DNA of 42,459 nucleotides from Thiotrichaceae bacterium (GTDB taxonomy: Bacteria > Pseudomonadota > Gammaproteobacteria > Thiotrichales > Thiotrichaceae), in contig WFRR01000119.1 of assembly GCA_015486375.1 (NCBI GenBank), positions 1 through 42,459 on the forward strand. The letters are read 5' to 3'. Below the pieces are notes generated by a model. The model did not search any database, was not told where the DNA came from, and worked only from the letters and a program-made list of their open reading frames with translations. Shown here one piece after another: positions 29,185-37,250 of this stretch. The position numbers were made by a program, and so were the translations under genes. Numbering within the stretch: position 1 is the first letter of the stretch; each line of letters starts with the position of its first letter.

Positions 29185-29799
29185 CTATTTAACTTTAATC
29201 GTAATTTTTTCTGAAGTGAGTGCAGGTGAAAGGGGTACATGCGCCATATCACCTAAAATCAACTGTAGTGTGTGTTCTCCTGAACTAAGTTCAACATCGG
29301 CTTGTGTTTGACCACCACCAAAATGTTTAACATCCGCTCCCATTGGAATACCTTCAGCAGGTAATTCTTTCTGATCAATTAATAAATGATGATGTCCCGT
29401 ATTGTCTTTTTCAATTCCTGCTGGAGCAACGCCCATTCCTTTTAGACCAAATACAACCGTCACAGGACTAGTCACTTCATCACCATCCTTCGGTGAAATA
29501 ATATAAAGTGTTGCTGCAGCCTCAGTGGGCTCTTTGGTTTCACTCGCCTTATCTGCCGACTTATCCGCTTCCGCTTTTTCCGAAGTATCTGCTTTTTCGA
29601 CTGACTTATCCGTCTCAGATTTTTCTGAAGTATCTGCTTTTTGATCGGTTTCTTCTGTCTTCGCTTTTTCTTCTGTAGTAGTAGCTGTAGTGCTAGCTTC
29701 TGTTTTAGCAGGATCTGATGCATGATTATCAGCCCATGTTGAAGTCATCATGAGTGTTGCAAGTAAACTAATACTACTGAGTATGAGTAATTTTTTCAT
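29185..29799 (-). CDS. Exported DUF4399 protein with a repeat linker
   Basis: 204 residues from the ATG at 29799, which gives a clean signal peptide (KKLLILSSISLLATLMMTST, cleaved near TWA). A longer in-frame start at 29844 adds only a basic leader. After the signal comes a low-complexity Glu/Lys/Ala/Thr linker (about 30-105), which contains a 15-residue repeat in two copies (ADTSEKSETDKSVEK, ADTSEKAEADKSADK). A DUF4399 domain follows from about 108: LYIISPKDGDEVTSPVTVVF, TGHHHLLID, MGADVKHFGGGQT, and EHTLQLILGDMAHVPLSPAL. The His-rich segment suggests metal binding, which is unproven. It converges on argB. Confidence 0.85.
   Translation of the reverse strand: MKKLLILSSISLLATLMMTSTWADNHASDPAKTEASTTATTTEEKAKTEETDQKADTSEKSETDKSVEKADTSEKAEADKSADKASETKEPTEAAATLYIISPKDGDEVTSPVTVVFGLKGMGVAPAGIEKDNTGHHHLLIDQKELPAEGIPMGADVKHFGGGQTQADVELSSGEHTLQLILGDMAHVPLSPALTSEKITIKVK
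29558..29647. repeat. 45-bp tandem repeat, two copies, in the DUF4399 linker
   Basis: Copy one is 29558-29602 and copy two 29603-29647. Both begin GACTTATCCG and share GAAGTATCTGCTTTTT in their second half. Because 45 is a multiple of three, gain or loss of a copy keeps the frame and changes linker length by 15 residues. Confidence 0.75.
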
Positions 29800-30001
29800 G
29801 TTGTTTATATACCTGTATTTCTTAAGAAACTTGCTTAAAAGCATATTTTTTAAGCAATTATAATATTATATTTTTTATACTTAGATTACAGAGCATAGAA
29901 CAAAATAGACTAACAAACCGTAAACTTTTAAAAAAAAGAACAAATATAAAATAGTATAATCAGAGAAAATAAAAATTACTATCATACTGATTTTATGAAA
30001 T

Positions 30002-30703
30002 TTATTTTTCATGAAAAGTCAATACCAGCACATCACGGTACGCTTTACTATCCTGATTTTTTAATTTTATTTCAGTAACACGATGGTATACCGCATGATC
30101 ATTGAGAAGAATTAAATCACCTCTCTGTTCTAATTGGGTACTACAGAGTAATATTTTATTGTTATCGTAAATTTCACTCACCCCGCCACTAATATTTTTT
30201 CGATCTAAAAGCATGATACAGATGTAATCAGCCCCATCTTTATGAATGCCTTCTGGTGTCGGTTTACCTTGATTATTAATGGATGCTGTAATACGAAACT
30301 GGTGTGCTTGAATCTGCCATGAAGTTGTACTGTCCTCTGATAATTGCTGAGTCACCCAGTAAATTAATTGCAATAATATAGGATTATTAAGACTGGATGG
30401 ATGCCATGTCTCAAAGTGCCGATTAATATTTCCATACAGAGGATTGTAATAACGGGCTTGATAATGTGGTTCGTTAGGTAAAATCGTCAGTTTTTGTTGC
30501 TGATAATTTAAAACGACATAACGTCGCTGACGGTAAGATTCACCTGCCAATAAATAAGGATCATTGGGTAAATCCTTCCAAGTTTTACAGAAATCATCAA
30601 ATTCAGATTGATAGGATGTTATTAAGTAATCTTTCAAGGTATTGTTTGTTTTGCAAATAACAAAACCTTGTTGCTGTAATAGTGAGTTTAATTGATTGCA
30701 CAT
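30002..30703 (-). CDS. 2-oxoglutarate/Fe(II) dioxygenase (PF10014-type)
   Basis: 233 residues of the bacterial 2OG-Fe dioxygenase family that includes the L-isoleucine hydroxylases. Metal triad: His154 and Asp156 in EGIHKDGADYICIMLL and His207 in DHAVYHRVTEI. Arg223 in AYRDVLVLTF is the likely 2-oxoglutarate carboxylate contact. The family phrase RKNISGGVSEIYD is intact. The substrate, probably a free amino acid, cannot be told from sequence. It is divergent from a DUF2306 gene, with about 100 bases between, including a CAATGCT/AGCATTG dyad (30718-30724 with 30749-30755). It stands alone, without an operon partner. Confidence 0.87.
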   Translation of the reverse strand: MCNQLNSLLQQQGFVICKTNNTLKDYLITSYQSEFDDFCKTWKDLPNDPYLLAGESYRQRRYVVLNYQQQKLTILPNEPHYQARYYNPLYGNINRHFETWHPSSLNNPILLQLIYWVTQQLSEDSTTSWQIQAHQFRITASINNQGKPTPEGIHKDGADYICIMLLDRKNISGGVSEIYDNNKILLCSTQLEQRGDLILLNDHAVYHRVTEIKLKNQDSKAYRDVLVLTFHEK

Positions 30704-30805
30704 AATTTGAGCTAAAACAATGCTTTTTGCTTAATTAAAATTAATTTCAGCATTGCTAATTTTGAGAAAAATCCTACAATTATAGTCTTTTTGAGCAATG
30801 AAAAA

Positions 30806-31189
30806 ATGACATACATCGAACTTGTATATTTACACTTAGCTAGCATTTTACCTGCATTTGTAATTGGTACCTATCTTTTACTCAATAGAAAAGGGACAAA
30901 AAGCCATAAGTTACTGGGTAAGATCTATATGTTACTGATGTTAGAAACGGCGATTGTAACCTTATTTATGTCCGCAGAAGTGGGTATGCGTTTATTTAAT
31001 CACTTTGGTTTTATCCACTTATTCAGTATCTTAACGCTCTATAGTGTTTCCGCAGCATACTGGGCAATTAAGCATGGTAATGTACGTATGCATCGACAAA
31101 ATATGATTGCCTTATATGTAGGAGGAATATTGATTGCAGGTGCATTTACTTTCGCACCAGGACGGATGCTACATGGGTGGCTATTTTAA
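30806..31189 (+). CDS. DUF2306 membrane protein
   Basis: 127 residues with four predicted transmembrane helices. The N-terminal one is YLHLASILPAFVIGTYLLL. The family features are RKGTKSHKLLGKIYMLLML (first conserved segment), FGFIHLFSILTLYSVSAAYW and NVRMHRQNMIALYVGGILIA. This DUF2306 pattern with conserved His residues is common in gammaproteobacteria; the function is unknown. A TTG five codons upstream is possible; I chose the ATG at 30806. The stop overlaps the ATG of a 17-codon open frame (31189-31242) by one base. Confidence 0.85.
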   Translation: MTYIELVYLHLASILPAFVIGTYLLLNRKGTKSHKLLGKIYMLLMLETAIVTLFMSAEVGMRLFNHFGFIHLFSILTLYSVSAAYWAIKHGNVRMHRQNMIALYVGGILIAGAFTFAPGRMLHGWLF

Positions 31190-31242
31190 TGTCAGCACTA
31201 TTAGAGAACTTACTCGCCAATGATACCACTACGTTAAAATAG
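31189..31242 (+). other. 17-codon open frame coupled to the DUF2306 gene (TAATG)
   Basis: ATG shares its A with the preceding TAA stop. The reading is MSALLENLLANDTTTLK, then TAG. The arrangement is typical of translational coupling, but the frame is very short. It could be the stump of a deleted second gene, a genuine micropeptide, or chance. Confidence 0.25.
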
Positions 31243-31284
31243 CTCAAATACACCCCCTCCTTAGCAGTGAAGTTAGCGTTTTTA

Positions 31285-31968
31285 TCAAGTCCGTTTTCCA
31301 AAAATAGCCGTACCAATACGGACTAAATTAGCACCTTCTGCAATAGCCGCTTCCATATCATTGCTCATACCCATTGAAAGAGTATCTAATTCAAACCCCT
31401 GTCGATTCAAATCTTCATATAAACAGCGTACTTTAGCAAAGGTTGCTCGCTGTTTATCAAAGTTATTCTCAGGTGCAGGAATTGCCATTAAGCCTCGTAA
31501 TTTTAATCCTTTTAAGTTTCTTATTTCTTCTGCTAGAGGTAATAAATCATTAGGGTTAACCCCAGACTTCGAGGTTTCGCCACTAATATTAACTTGCAAA
31601 CAAATAGAAATCGCAGCGCGTTCCACAGGTTTCTGATTATTGAGTCTCTGAGCAACTTTCAAACGATCAATAGAATGTACCCAGTCGGCTATTGCTGCAA
31701 TATGTTTAGTTTTATTGGATTGGATCGGACCAATGAAATGCCAATTTAACGCTTTTTTCACACTCGTATCGACCTTAGCTTGCATTTCTTGCACATAATT
31801 TTCACCAAAAGCGATTTGACCACAAGCGTAAGCAGTATCAAGAGCCTCGATGGGATGATGTTTGCTGACTGCCAATAGTTTTACAGATCCTGATAGGTGA
31901 CTATATTTTTGTTCTGCGCGGCGAATTCGAGAGATAATATCTTCTAAGTTTTTACAAATAGTGTTCAT
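31285..31968 (-). CDS. yggS: PLP homeostasis protein (YggS family)
   Basis: PLP-binding protein of the YggS/PROSC family, which buffers pyridoxal phosphate and amino acid pools. The protein is 227 residues, forming a single TIM-type barrel. Motifs: KLLAVSKHHPIEALDTAYA with the PLP lysine, FGENYVQEMQAKVD, LNWHFIGPIQSNKTKHIA, VHSIDRLKVAQRLN, LQVNISGETSKSG, GLMAIPAPE and LSMGMSNDMEAAIAEGANLV. It stands alone on the minus strand, 95 bases beyond the convergent DUF2306 gene. Confidence 0.95.
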   Translation of the reverse strand: MNTICKNLEDIISRIRRAEQKYSHLSGSVKLLAVSKHHPIEALDTAYACGQIAFGENYVQEMQAKVDTSVKKALNWHFIGPIQSNKTKHIAAIADWVHSIDRLKVAQRLNNQKPVERAAISICLQVNISGETSKSGVNPNDLLPLAEEIRNLKGLKLRGLMAIPAPENNFDKQRATFAKVRCLYEDLNRQGFELDTLSMGMSNDMEAAIAEGANLVRIGTAIFGKRT

Positions 31969-32137
31969 ATTGAAATTAAGAGAGGTTAAATAGAATTAGA
32001 AATAAAAGAGAGGTAAGCTTAAACGAAATTGAGCATTATCACTTGCTGACTTTGTATAATAATTATCAGGTTCGTTTAAACCCAAGTAAATACAAAAGGG
32101 ATAAACCTTATGTATTTATTTGTGTGCAACAATAAAA

Positions 32138-33499
32138 TTAGCGCATAGTTACTAATTCTTCTGCACTGCTGGGGTGAATTGCCACGGTATCATCAAAGTC
32201 ACGCTTATTTGCTCCCATACGAATAGCGACAGCGAAACCTTGTAACATTTCATCAACCCCTAGCCCCATCATATGTACGCCAACAACCTTTTCTTGTTCA
32301 CCGACCACGACCATTTTCATGGCTGTTTTTACTTTATGGCGTACTAGTGAATAGTACATGGGGGTAAATTCCGTTTTATAGACTTTAACCTGATCAACCC
32401 CATATTCTGCTGCTGCTTTTTGTTCTGTTAAACCCACCGTTGCCATGGGAGGATGTGTGAAAATGACCGTTGGAATCAAGCTGTAATCCATTTTACGCCC
32501 TTTCATTCCCCCATATAAACGATCAGCCATGCGCCGACCTGCGGCAATTGCAATGGGCGTTAGTTGTGCCTGTCCCGTAATATCGCCAATAGCATAAATA
32601 TTCTTAGCCACGGTTTCTTGATATTTATCCACAGGTACAGTGCCCCCCCGTCCTAGTTCAATGCTGGTTTTATCTAAACCAATATTATCGGTATTAGGCT
32701 TCCGACCAATTGCCCAAAGCAACTGATCAATATTTTTGAGTACATCCCCATTATCAAGATAAATACTGAGTTTGCCATCACCCTGCTTTTCAATTTTACT
32801 AAGTTTATTATTATCATCAAAAATAATACCCTCTTGCTGCATTTCCTTACGCAACAAATCCCGCAACATATCATCAAAGCCGAGTAGCACAGGGAAACCT
32901 TGGTGCATTACTTGTACTTGTGAACCCAACGCTTGCAACATACCTGCGAGTTCCAGCGCAATATAGCCACCCCCAATGACCACAACCTTAGCGGGACATT
33001 CTTCATCAAGGTCTTCAAAAAAGCCATCAGAAGTAATTCCCAACTCATGCCCAGTAATACTTTTATCAACAATCGGACGACCACCCGTAGAAATGACAAT
33101 TTGATCTGCCGTATAGTTTTCACCATCAACCGTAATGGTTTTATCATCAATAAACTGTGCCGAACCTTCAATTAACTCAACTCCAGATTGAGCTAAAAAA
33201 TCGTAGTACCAATCATTAATACCTCCAATCATATTGTCACGTTTCATGACCAGCTTTTCCCAATTAAAGCCTTTTTGCTCAATGTCAAAGCCATAGTCCA
33301 CCGCATCTCGCAATGAATGTGCTACCGATGCGCCATACCACATAACTTTTTTAGGAACACAACCAACATTGACACAAGTACCCCCTAATTCACCTGACTC
33401 AATTACAGCACAATTTGCACCATAACTTGCAGCTCGTTCCACGACTGATAAGCCGCCACTACCTGCCCCAATAGCAATAAGATCAAAATGTGTACTCAT
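32138..33499 (-). CDS. gor: Glutathione-disulfide reductase family, without NADPH-site arginines
   Basis: FAD-dependent disulfide reductase, 453 residues. FAD fold [20 protein letters not shown]; redox pair Cys42 and Cys47 in [13 protein letters not shown]; cofactor fold [18 protein letters not shown]-terminal [11 protein letters not shown] with the catalytic His442. Overall it matches glutathione reductase. The two arginines that bind the NADPH 2'-phosphate (198 and 204 in Escherichia coli Gor) are replaced: the aligned stretch reads [12 protein letters not shown], so they become Gln200 and Leu206. This predicts NADH use, as reported for glutathione amide reductase of purple sulfur bacteria. 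That is inference. It starts 397 bases from the divergent T6SS operon. A G7 run in the coding strand lies near 32642 (residues GRGGTV). Confidence 0.92.
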   Translation of the reverse strand: MSTHFDLIAIGAGSGGLSVVERAASYGANCAVIESGELGGTCVNVGCVPKKVMWYGASVAHSLRDAVDYGFDIEQKGFNWEKLVMKRDNMIGGINDWYYDFLAQSGVELIEGSAQFIDDKTITVDGENYTADQIVISTGGRPIVDKSITGHELGITSDGFFEDLDEECPAKVVVIGGGYIALELAGMLQALGSQVQVMHQGFPVLLGFDDMLRDLLRKEMQQEGIIFDDNNKLSKIEKQGDGKLSIYLDNGDVLKNIDQLLWAIGRKPNTDNIGLDKTSIELGRGGTVPVDKYQETVAKNIYAIGDITGQAQLTPIAIAAGRRMADRLYGGMKGRKMDYSLIPTVIFTHPPMATVGLTEQKAAAEYGVDQVKVYKTEFTPMYYSLVRHKVKTAMKMVVVGEQEKVVGVHMMGLGVDEMLQGFAVAIRMGANKRDFDDTVAIHPSSAEELVTMR

Positions 33500-33615
33500 A
33501 GTTATCCTTCCTTAAATATTAAGAAAGAATTTTAATATAGTTACCTCAGTTTTGCATTCTGCTTAGATTATTTTTGATAAAATTAAATTTTCTATTGCAC
33601 AAGGTAAGAAGTCAT

Positions 33616-33637
33616 GGACAACAACAAGTTGTTAACC
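33616..33637. promoter_or_regulatory. Imperfect palindrome upstream of the T6SS promoter
   Basis: The 6-bp arms AACAAC (33620-33625) and GTTGTT (33628-33633) are separated by two As; outer bases GGA and ACC extend the symmetry imperfectly. Its position, about 25 bases before the -35 box, suits an activator or repressor site. Confidence 0.35.
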
Positions 33638-33660
33638 GTGAATTTTGATCTTGGAATTTA

Positions 33661-33688
33661 TTGATATAAAAAAAAACTCTACTATACT
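33661..33688 (+). promoter_or_regulatory. Probable sigma-70 promoter of the T6SS operon
   Basis: -35 box TTGATA (33661-33666), a 16-base spacer rich in A, and -10 box TATACT (33683-33688). The start of transcription would fall near 33695, giving a leader of about 200 bases before tssB. Confidence 0.55.
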
Positions 33689-33896
33689 TGATGGTGGATT
33701 TATAAGGGCTATTTACCCTCATTATTAGATACTTGGAATATTAACTATTTTTGCATTACACAATTTAAGGGGTAAGGATATTTCTGTCTTATTTCTAAAC
33801 CTGAATAGACTTTTTCTTTGTTTAAGAGTAGTTATTTATAGTTAACGTTAAAAACATTGTATACAGAAATATAAGCAATTAGCAGGAGAACAAACA

Positions 33897-34406
33897 GTGG
33901 CAAAACAAAGTAGCCAGAAGTTTATTGCAAGAAATCGTGCACCGCGTGTACAAATAGAATATGACGTGGAGCTTTATGGAGCAGAAAAAAAGATTCAACT
34001 GCCTTTTGTAATGGGGGTAATGGCTGATTTATCAGGTAAACCTGAAGAACCTTTAGAAGCTCCCGCTAAGCGAAAATTTCTTGAAATTGATGTTGATAAC
34101 TTCGATGATCGTATGCAAGCAATGAAACCTAGAGCTGCATTTCGAGTAAAAAATACTTTAACAGGTGAAGGTAGCTTGAATGTTGATTTAACTTTTGAAA
34201 GTATGGATGACTTTTCACCTGCTGCGATTGCAAAAAATGTTGATTCACTCAGTAAATTACTGCAAGCGAGAACACAACTTGCCAACCTTTTAACTTATAT
34301 GGACGGTAAAACAGGAGCAGAAGAATTAATTGCTAAAACGTTAAATGATCCTGCTTTATTGCAAGCTTTGACCTCAGAAGCTAAACCCACTGAAAAAGAC
34401 GATTAG
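33897..34406 (+). CDS. tssB: T6SS contractile sheath small subunit TssB (VipA)
   Basis: With TssC it forms the contractile sheath. The protein is 169 residues. It begins with GTG, preceded seven bases upstream by AGGAGA. Family motifs: NRAPRVQIEYDVELYGAEKK, LPFVMGVMADLSGKPEEPLE, KRKFLEIDVDNFDDRM, ALGF-type region KPRAAFRVKNTL, and LSKLLQARTQLANLLTYMDG near the end. It leads the operon, 21 bases before tssC. Confidence 0.96.
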   Translation: MAKQSSQKFIARNRAPRVQIEYDVELYGAEKKIQLPFVMGVMADLSGKPEEPLEAPAKRKFLEIDVDNFDDRMQAMKPRAAFRVKNTLTGEGSLNVDLTFESMDDFSPAAIAKNVDSLSKLLQARTQLANLLTYMDGKTGAEELIAKTLNDPALLQALTSEAKPTEKDD

Positions 34407-34427
34407 TATTAAAGGAGAAATTTGCTC

Positions 34428-35924
34428 ATGCCAGAAGAAGTTAGCCAAGAAACTGTCCATTTAGCACAGCAACAATCAGAAGAAAACGATGCTTTTTCTT
34501 CTCTACTTGAAAAAGAATTTAAACCTAAGTCAGAACGCAGTAAGGAAGCCGTTGAACAAGCGGTAAAAACACTCGCAGAGCAGGCTCTCAACCAATCTGT
34601 ACTCGTTTCAGATGATGCCATCCGTTCAATTGAATCGATTATTGCGGAATTGGATGCGAAATTAACCGACCAAATTAATGAAATTTTACACCATGATGAT
34701 TTTCAAAAAATTGAGAGTAGTTGGCGGGGACTGCATTATTTAGTCAATAATACTGAAACGGATGAGATGCTAAAAATCCGTGTTTATAATATTTCTAAAA
34801 AAGATTTACATCGTACCTTAAAAAAATACAAAGGTATTTCTTGGGATCAAAGCCCCTTATTCAAAAAAATGTATGAAGAAGAATATGGACAGTTTGGTGG
34901 TGAACCTTATGGCTGTTTAGTGGGTGATTATTACTTTGATCATAGCCCCCAAGATGTAGAATTATTGAATCAAATGGCCGAAATTTCTGCAGCTGCTCAT
35001 GCACCCTTTATTACTGCCCCTGCGCCCAGTTTATTGAATATGGATAGCTGGCAAGAATTAAGTGATCCACGTGATTTAACTAAAATATTCCAAACTCCCG
35101 AGTATGCTTCATGGCGTTCTTTGCGTGAGTCTGAAGATTCACGTTATATCGGTTTAGCCATGCCCCGTTTTTTAGCCCGTTTACCGTATGGCATTAAAAC
35201 CGACCCCGTAGATGAATTTGATTTTGAAGAAGATGTAGAAGGGGTAGAACATAATAAATACGCATGGGCAAATGCGGCTTATGCAATGGCGACCAATATT
35301 AATAGTGCGTTTAAACATTATGGTTGGTGTTCGCGTATTCGTGGGGTAGAGTCAGGCGGTGCAGTCGAGGGTTTACCGACGCATACCTTTGCAACAGATG
35401 ATGGTGGTGTGGATATGAAATGTCCGACCGAAATTGCTATTAGTGATCGCCGTGAAGCGGAATTAGCAAAAAATGGCTTTATGCCATTAATTCATAAGAA
35501 AAATTCAGATTTTGCAGCCTTTATTGGGGCGCAGTCATTGCAAAAACCTGCTGAATATGATGATCCTGATGCAACCGCTAATGCGAATTTATCAGCCCGT
35601 TTACCTTATCTATTTGCGACTTGCCGTTTTGCCCATTATTTGAAATGTATTGTGCGCGATAAAGTCGGTTCATTTAAAGAACGCGATGATATGCAGAAGT
35701 TTCTCAATCGTTGGGTTAAACAGTATGTTGAGCCGAATCCTGCTTGGGCATCGGAGGATGATAAAGCCAGAAAACCATTAGCCGATGCTGAGGTCAGTGT
35801 GTCTGAAGTTGAAGGAAATCCTGGTTATTACTCTTCAGTATTTCATCTAAGACCCCATTATCAGTTGGAAGGCTTAAGTATTTCTTTACGTTTAGTATCA
35901 CGTTTACCTTCGCAAAGAGATTAA
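34428..35924 (+). CDS. tssC: T6SS contractile sheath large subunit TssC (VipB)
   Basis: 498 residues. The ATG at 34428 has AGGAGA nine bases upstream; a TTG two codons earlier is too close. Motifs: DQINEILHHDDFQKIESSWR and GLHYLVNNTETDE, LRVYNISKKDL-like segment, FGGEPYGCLVGDYYFDHSP, ISAAAHAPFITAPAPSLLN, FLARLPYGIKTDPVDEFDFE, CRFAHYLKCIVRDKVGSF, and the ending FHLRPHYQLEGLSISLRLVS. It lies 21 bases after tssB. A 168-base gap before hcp leaves room for separate expression of hcp. Confidence 0.97.
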   Translation: MPEEVSQETVHLAQQQSEENDAFSSLLEKEFKPKSERSKEAVEQAVKTLAEQALNQSVLVSDDAIRSIESIIAELDAKLTDQINEILHHDDFQKIESSWRGLHYLVNNTETDEMLKIRVYNISKKDLHRTLKKYKGISWDQSPLFKKMYEEEYGQFGGEPYGCLVGDYYFDHSPQDVELLNQMAEISAAAHAPFITAPAPSLLNMDSWQELSDPRDLTKIFQTPEYASWRSLRESEDSRYIGLAMPRFLARLPYGIKTDPVDEFDFEEDVEGVEHNKYAWANAAYAMATNINSAFKHYGWCSRIRGVESGGAVEGLPTHTFATDDGGVDMKCPTEIAISDRREAELAKNGFMPLIHKKNSDFAAFIGAQSLQKPAEYDDPDATANANLSARLPYLFATCRFAHYLKCIVRDKVGSFKERDDMQKFLNRWVKQYVEPNPAWASEDDKARKPLADAEVSVSEVEGNPGYYSSVFHLRPHYQLEGLSISLRLVSRLPSQRD

Positions 35925-36092
35925 ATAATTGAAAGGATAAGGGTGAGCAGTTTCCCCCTTTGTATTGGCTGATTCATATCAAAGTAACAATATGAATTCA
36001 AGAATAATTCAACGATTATTCCTTAGCCAATTAAGAAACTAAAAATTAGTAACTGTTTTTTATATTTATTGAAACAATAAAAGGAGAAAAGA

Positions 36093-36587
36093 ATGGCCGT
36101 AGATATGTTTGTAAAATTCGGAGCGGGTATTGATGGCGAGTGTACAGATGATGCACACGTAGATTGGATAGAAATTTCAAGCTATAGTCATAGTGTCTCT
36201 CAACCTGTATCAGGTGTTAGTTTTACAGGAGGAATGACAGGAGGTCGTGCAGATTTTCAAGATATGAATTTTGTTAAAACGCTCGACAAAGCCACACCAC
36301 TATTAAATATTGCTTGTTGTAAAGGAACTCATATTGATGAGATTACCTTTGAATTATGTCTTGCAACAGGAGATAAACATGTATTTGCTCGTTATATTCT
36401 CACTGATGCAATCATTACTTCTGTATCAGCAGGTGGAGCATCTCAAGGTATGGAAGTAAAGCCCTCGGAAACAGTGACGGTTGCCTATAGTAAAATTAAA
36501 TGGGAATATACTCCGATTGATGCAACTGGAGCACCTGGTTCCCCTGATGATAAAACTTGGAATCTTGCTACCAATAAACAAGACTAA
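36093..36587 (+). CDS. hcp: T6SS tube protein Hcp (TssD)
   Basis: 164 residues: the hexameric tube protein that is expelled with VgrG. The start is MAVDMFVKFGAGIDGECTDD. The beta-barrel segments are DWIEISSYSHSVSQPVSG and GRADFQDMNFVKTLDKATP; the fold ends in TVAYSKIKWEYTPIDATG. AAAGGAGA precedes the ATG. 168 bases separate it from tssC and 36 from tssE. A tail of about 20 residues (APGSPDDKTWNLATNKQD) follows the core and may be a binding or effector-carrying extension; that last point is speculation. Confidence 0.95.
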   Translation: MAVDMFVKFGAGIDGECTDDAHVDWIEISSYSHSVSQPVSGVSFTGGMTGGRADFQDMNFVKTLDKATPLLNIACCKGTHIDEITFELCLATGDKHVFARYILTDAIITSVSAGGASQGMEVKPSETVTVAYSKIKWEYTPIDATGAPGSPDDKTWNLATNKQD

Positions 36588-36623
36588 ATAATTTTCCTTT
36601 TCTAATCAAAATAGTGGAGTGTT

Positions 36624-37247
36624 ATGAGTAAAAATCGTGTAGAACAAGATGCATTTTTTCCTTCACTCCTCGATAAAATCGTTGATGATCAACATATCAA
36701 TACCATGATTGCACGCTGCAAAAATAAGATTGATATTTTGGAAAAAAAATTAGCCAATACTTCTGAATCCAATTTCGAAAAAGATAAACGTAAGTGGATT
36801 CAGGATCGTAAAGAATTATTAAGGCAGCTAAATTTTTTTCAAACCTCAACAGGTTCTTTACTAGATATTCGTGACTGTGTAAAGCGTGATTTAGAGTGGT
36901 TGTTCAATACACACAATTTATGCTTGGATGAGTTACTTAAAGAAAGCTATCCTAATGTAAGTCATTCTGTTCTTAATTATGGTTTACCTGATTTGACGGG
37001 TAAAACCGCTTCAAGTATTGACTTGCTTAGACTAGAAAAAATATTACAACAAACCATTCAGCAATTTGAACCTAGAATTATTACTAAAACCCTAGAAGTA
37101 CGTTTACTAAAGGAAAAAAGTCACTTAGGTGAAAATGCACTTTTATTTGAGATTAAAGGGGATTTATGGACGGGTTATCGCCCAATTCCACTACAAATAA
37201 CTACTCAACTTGATTTAGAAAATGGCAATATAGAAATTCAAGAGTAA
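36624..37247 (+). CDS. tssE: T6SS baseplate protein TssE (gp25-like) with a helical insertion
   Basis: 207 residues. TssE is normally about 140-170. The N-terminal PSLLDKIVDD motif is typical, but about 50 charged helical residues (about 26-76, IDILEKKLANTSESNFEKDK and neighbours) separate it from the gp25 core. That core starts at LLDIRDCVKRDLEWLFNTHN and continues NYGLPDLTGK to the end. The gp25 motif, an acidic patch and the C-terminal beta strands (LLFEIKGDLW) are clear. It lies four bases before tssF. The insertion could enlarge the baseplate contact surface. Confidence 0.9.
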   Translation: MSKNRVEQDAFFPSLLDKIVDDQHINTMIARCKNKIDILEKKLANTSESNFEKDKRKWIQDRKELLRQLNFFQTSTGSLLDIRDCVKRDLEWLFNTHNLCLDELLKESYPNVSHSVLNYGLPDLTGKTASSIDLLRLEKILQQTIQQFEPRIITKTLEVRLLKEKSHLGENALLFEIKGDLWTGYRPIPLQITTQLDLENGNIEIQE

Positions 37248-37250
37248 TGT

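Larger units (their letters stand above)
33500..33896. other. 397-base divergent region between gor and the T6SS operon
   Basis: No gene seen. It holds the best promoter of the T6SS operon (33661-33688) and a dyad just upstream (33616-33637). From there to tssB is a long AT-rich leader of about 200 bases, with no stem-loop I could identify. No sigma-54 GG-N10-GC site was found. Confidence 0.5.

Noticed and set aside
29472-29723. Lys/Arg-rich open frame of 83 codons on the minus strand
   Set aside because: It is the shifted frame of the Glu/Lys repeat linker of the DUF4399 gene; its composition is a by-product of that repeat.
32019-32079. TTAAACGAA/TTCGTTTAA inverted repeat between yggS and gor
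   Set aside because: Nine-base arms lie 43 bases apart with no T tract; too weak to call a terminator or operator.
32642-32660. C7 run (G7 in the coding strand) in the gor gene as a second contingency tract
   Set aside because: It lies in a well-conserved GRGGTVP loop, is shorter than eight, and a slip would destroy an essential enzyme; codon use explains it.
33614-33664. 16-codon open frame (MDNNKLLTVNFDLGIY) upstream of tssB
   Set aside because: No ribosome site, it ends over the -35 box of the likely T6SS promoter, and it includes the dyad; it is more likely chance.
35925-36092. Terminator between tssC and hcp
   Set aside because: The AAGGG/CCCTT pairing is only five bases and has no T run after it.
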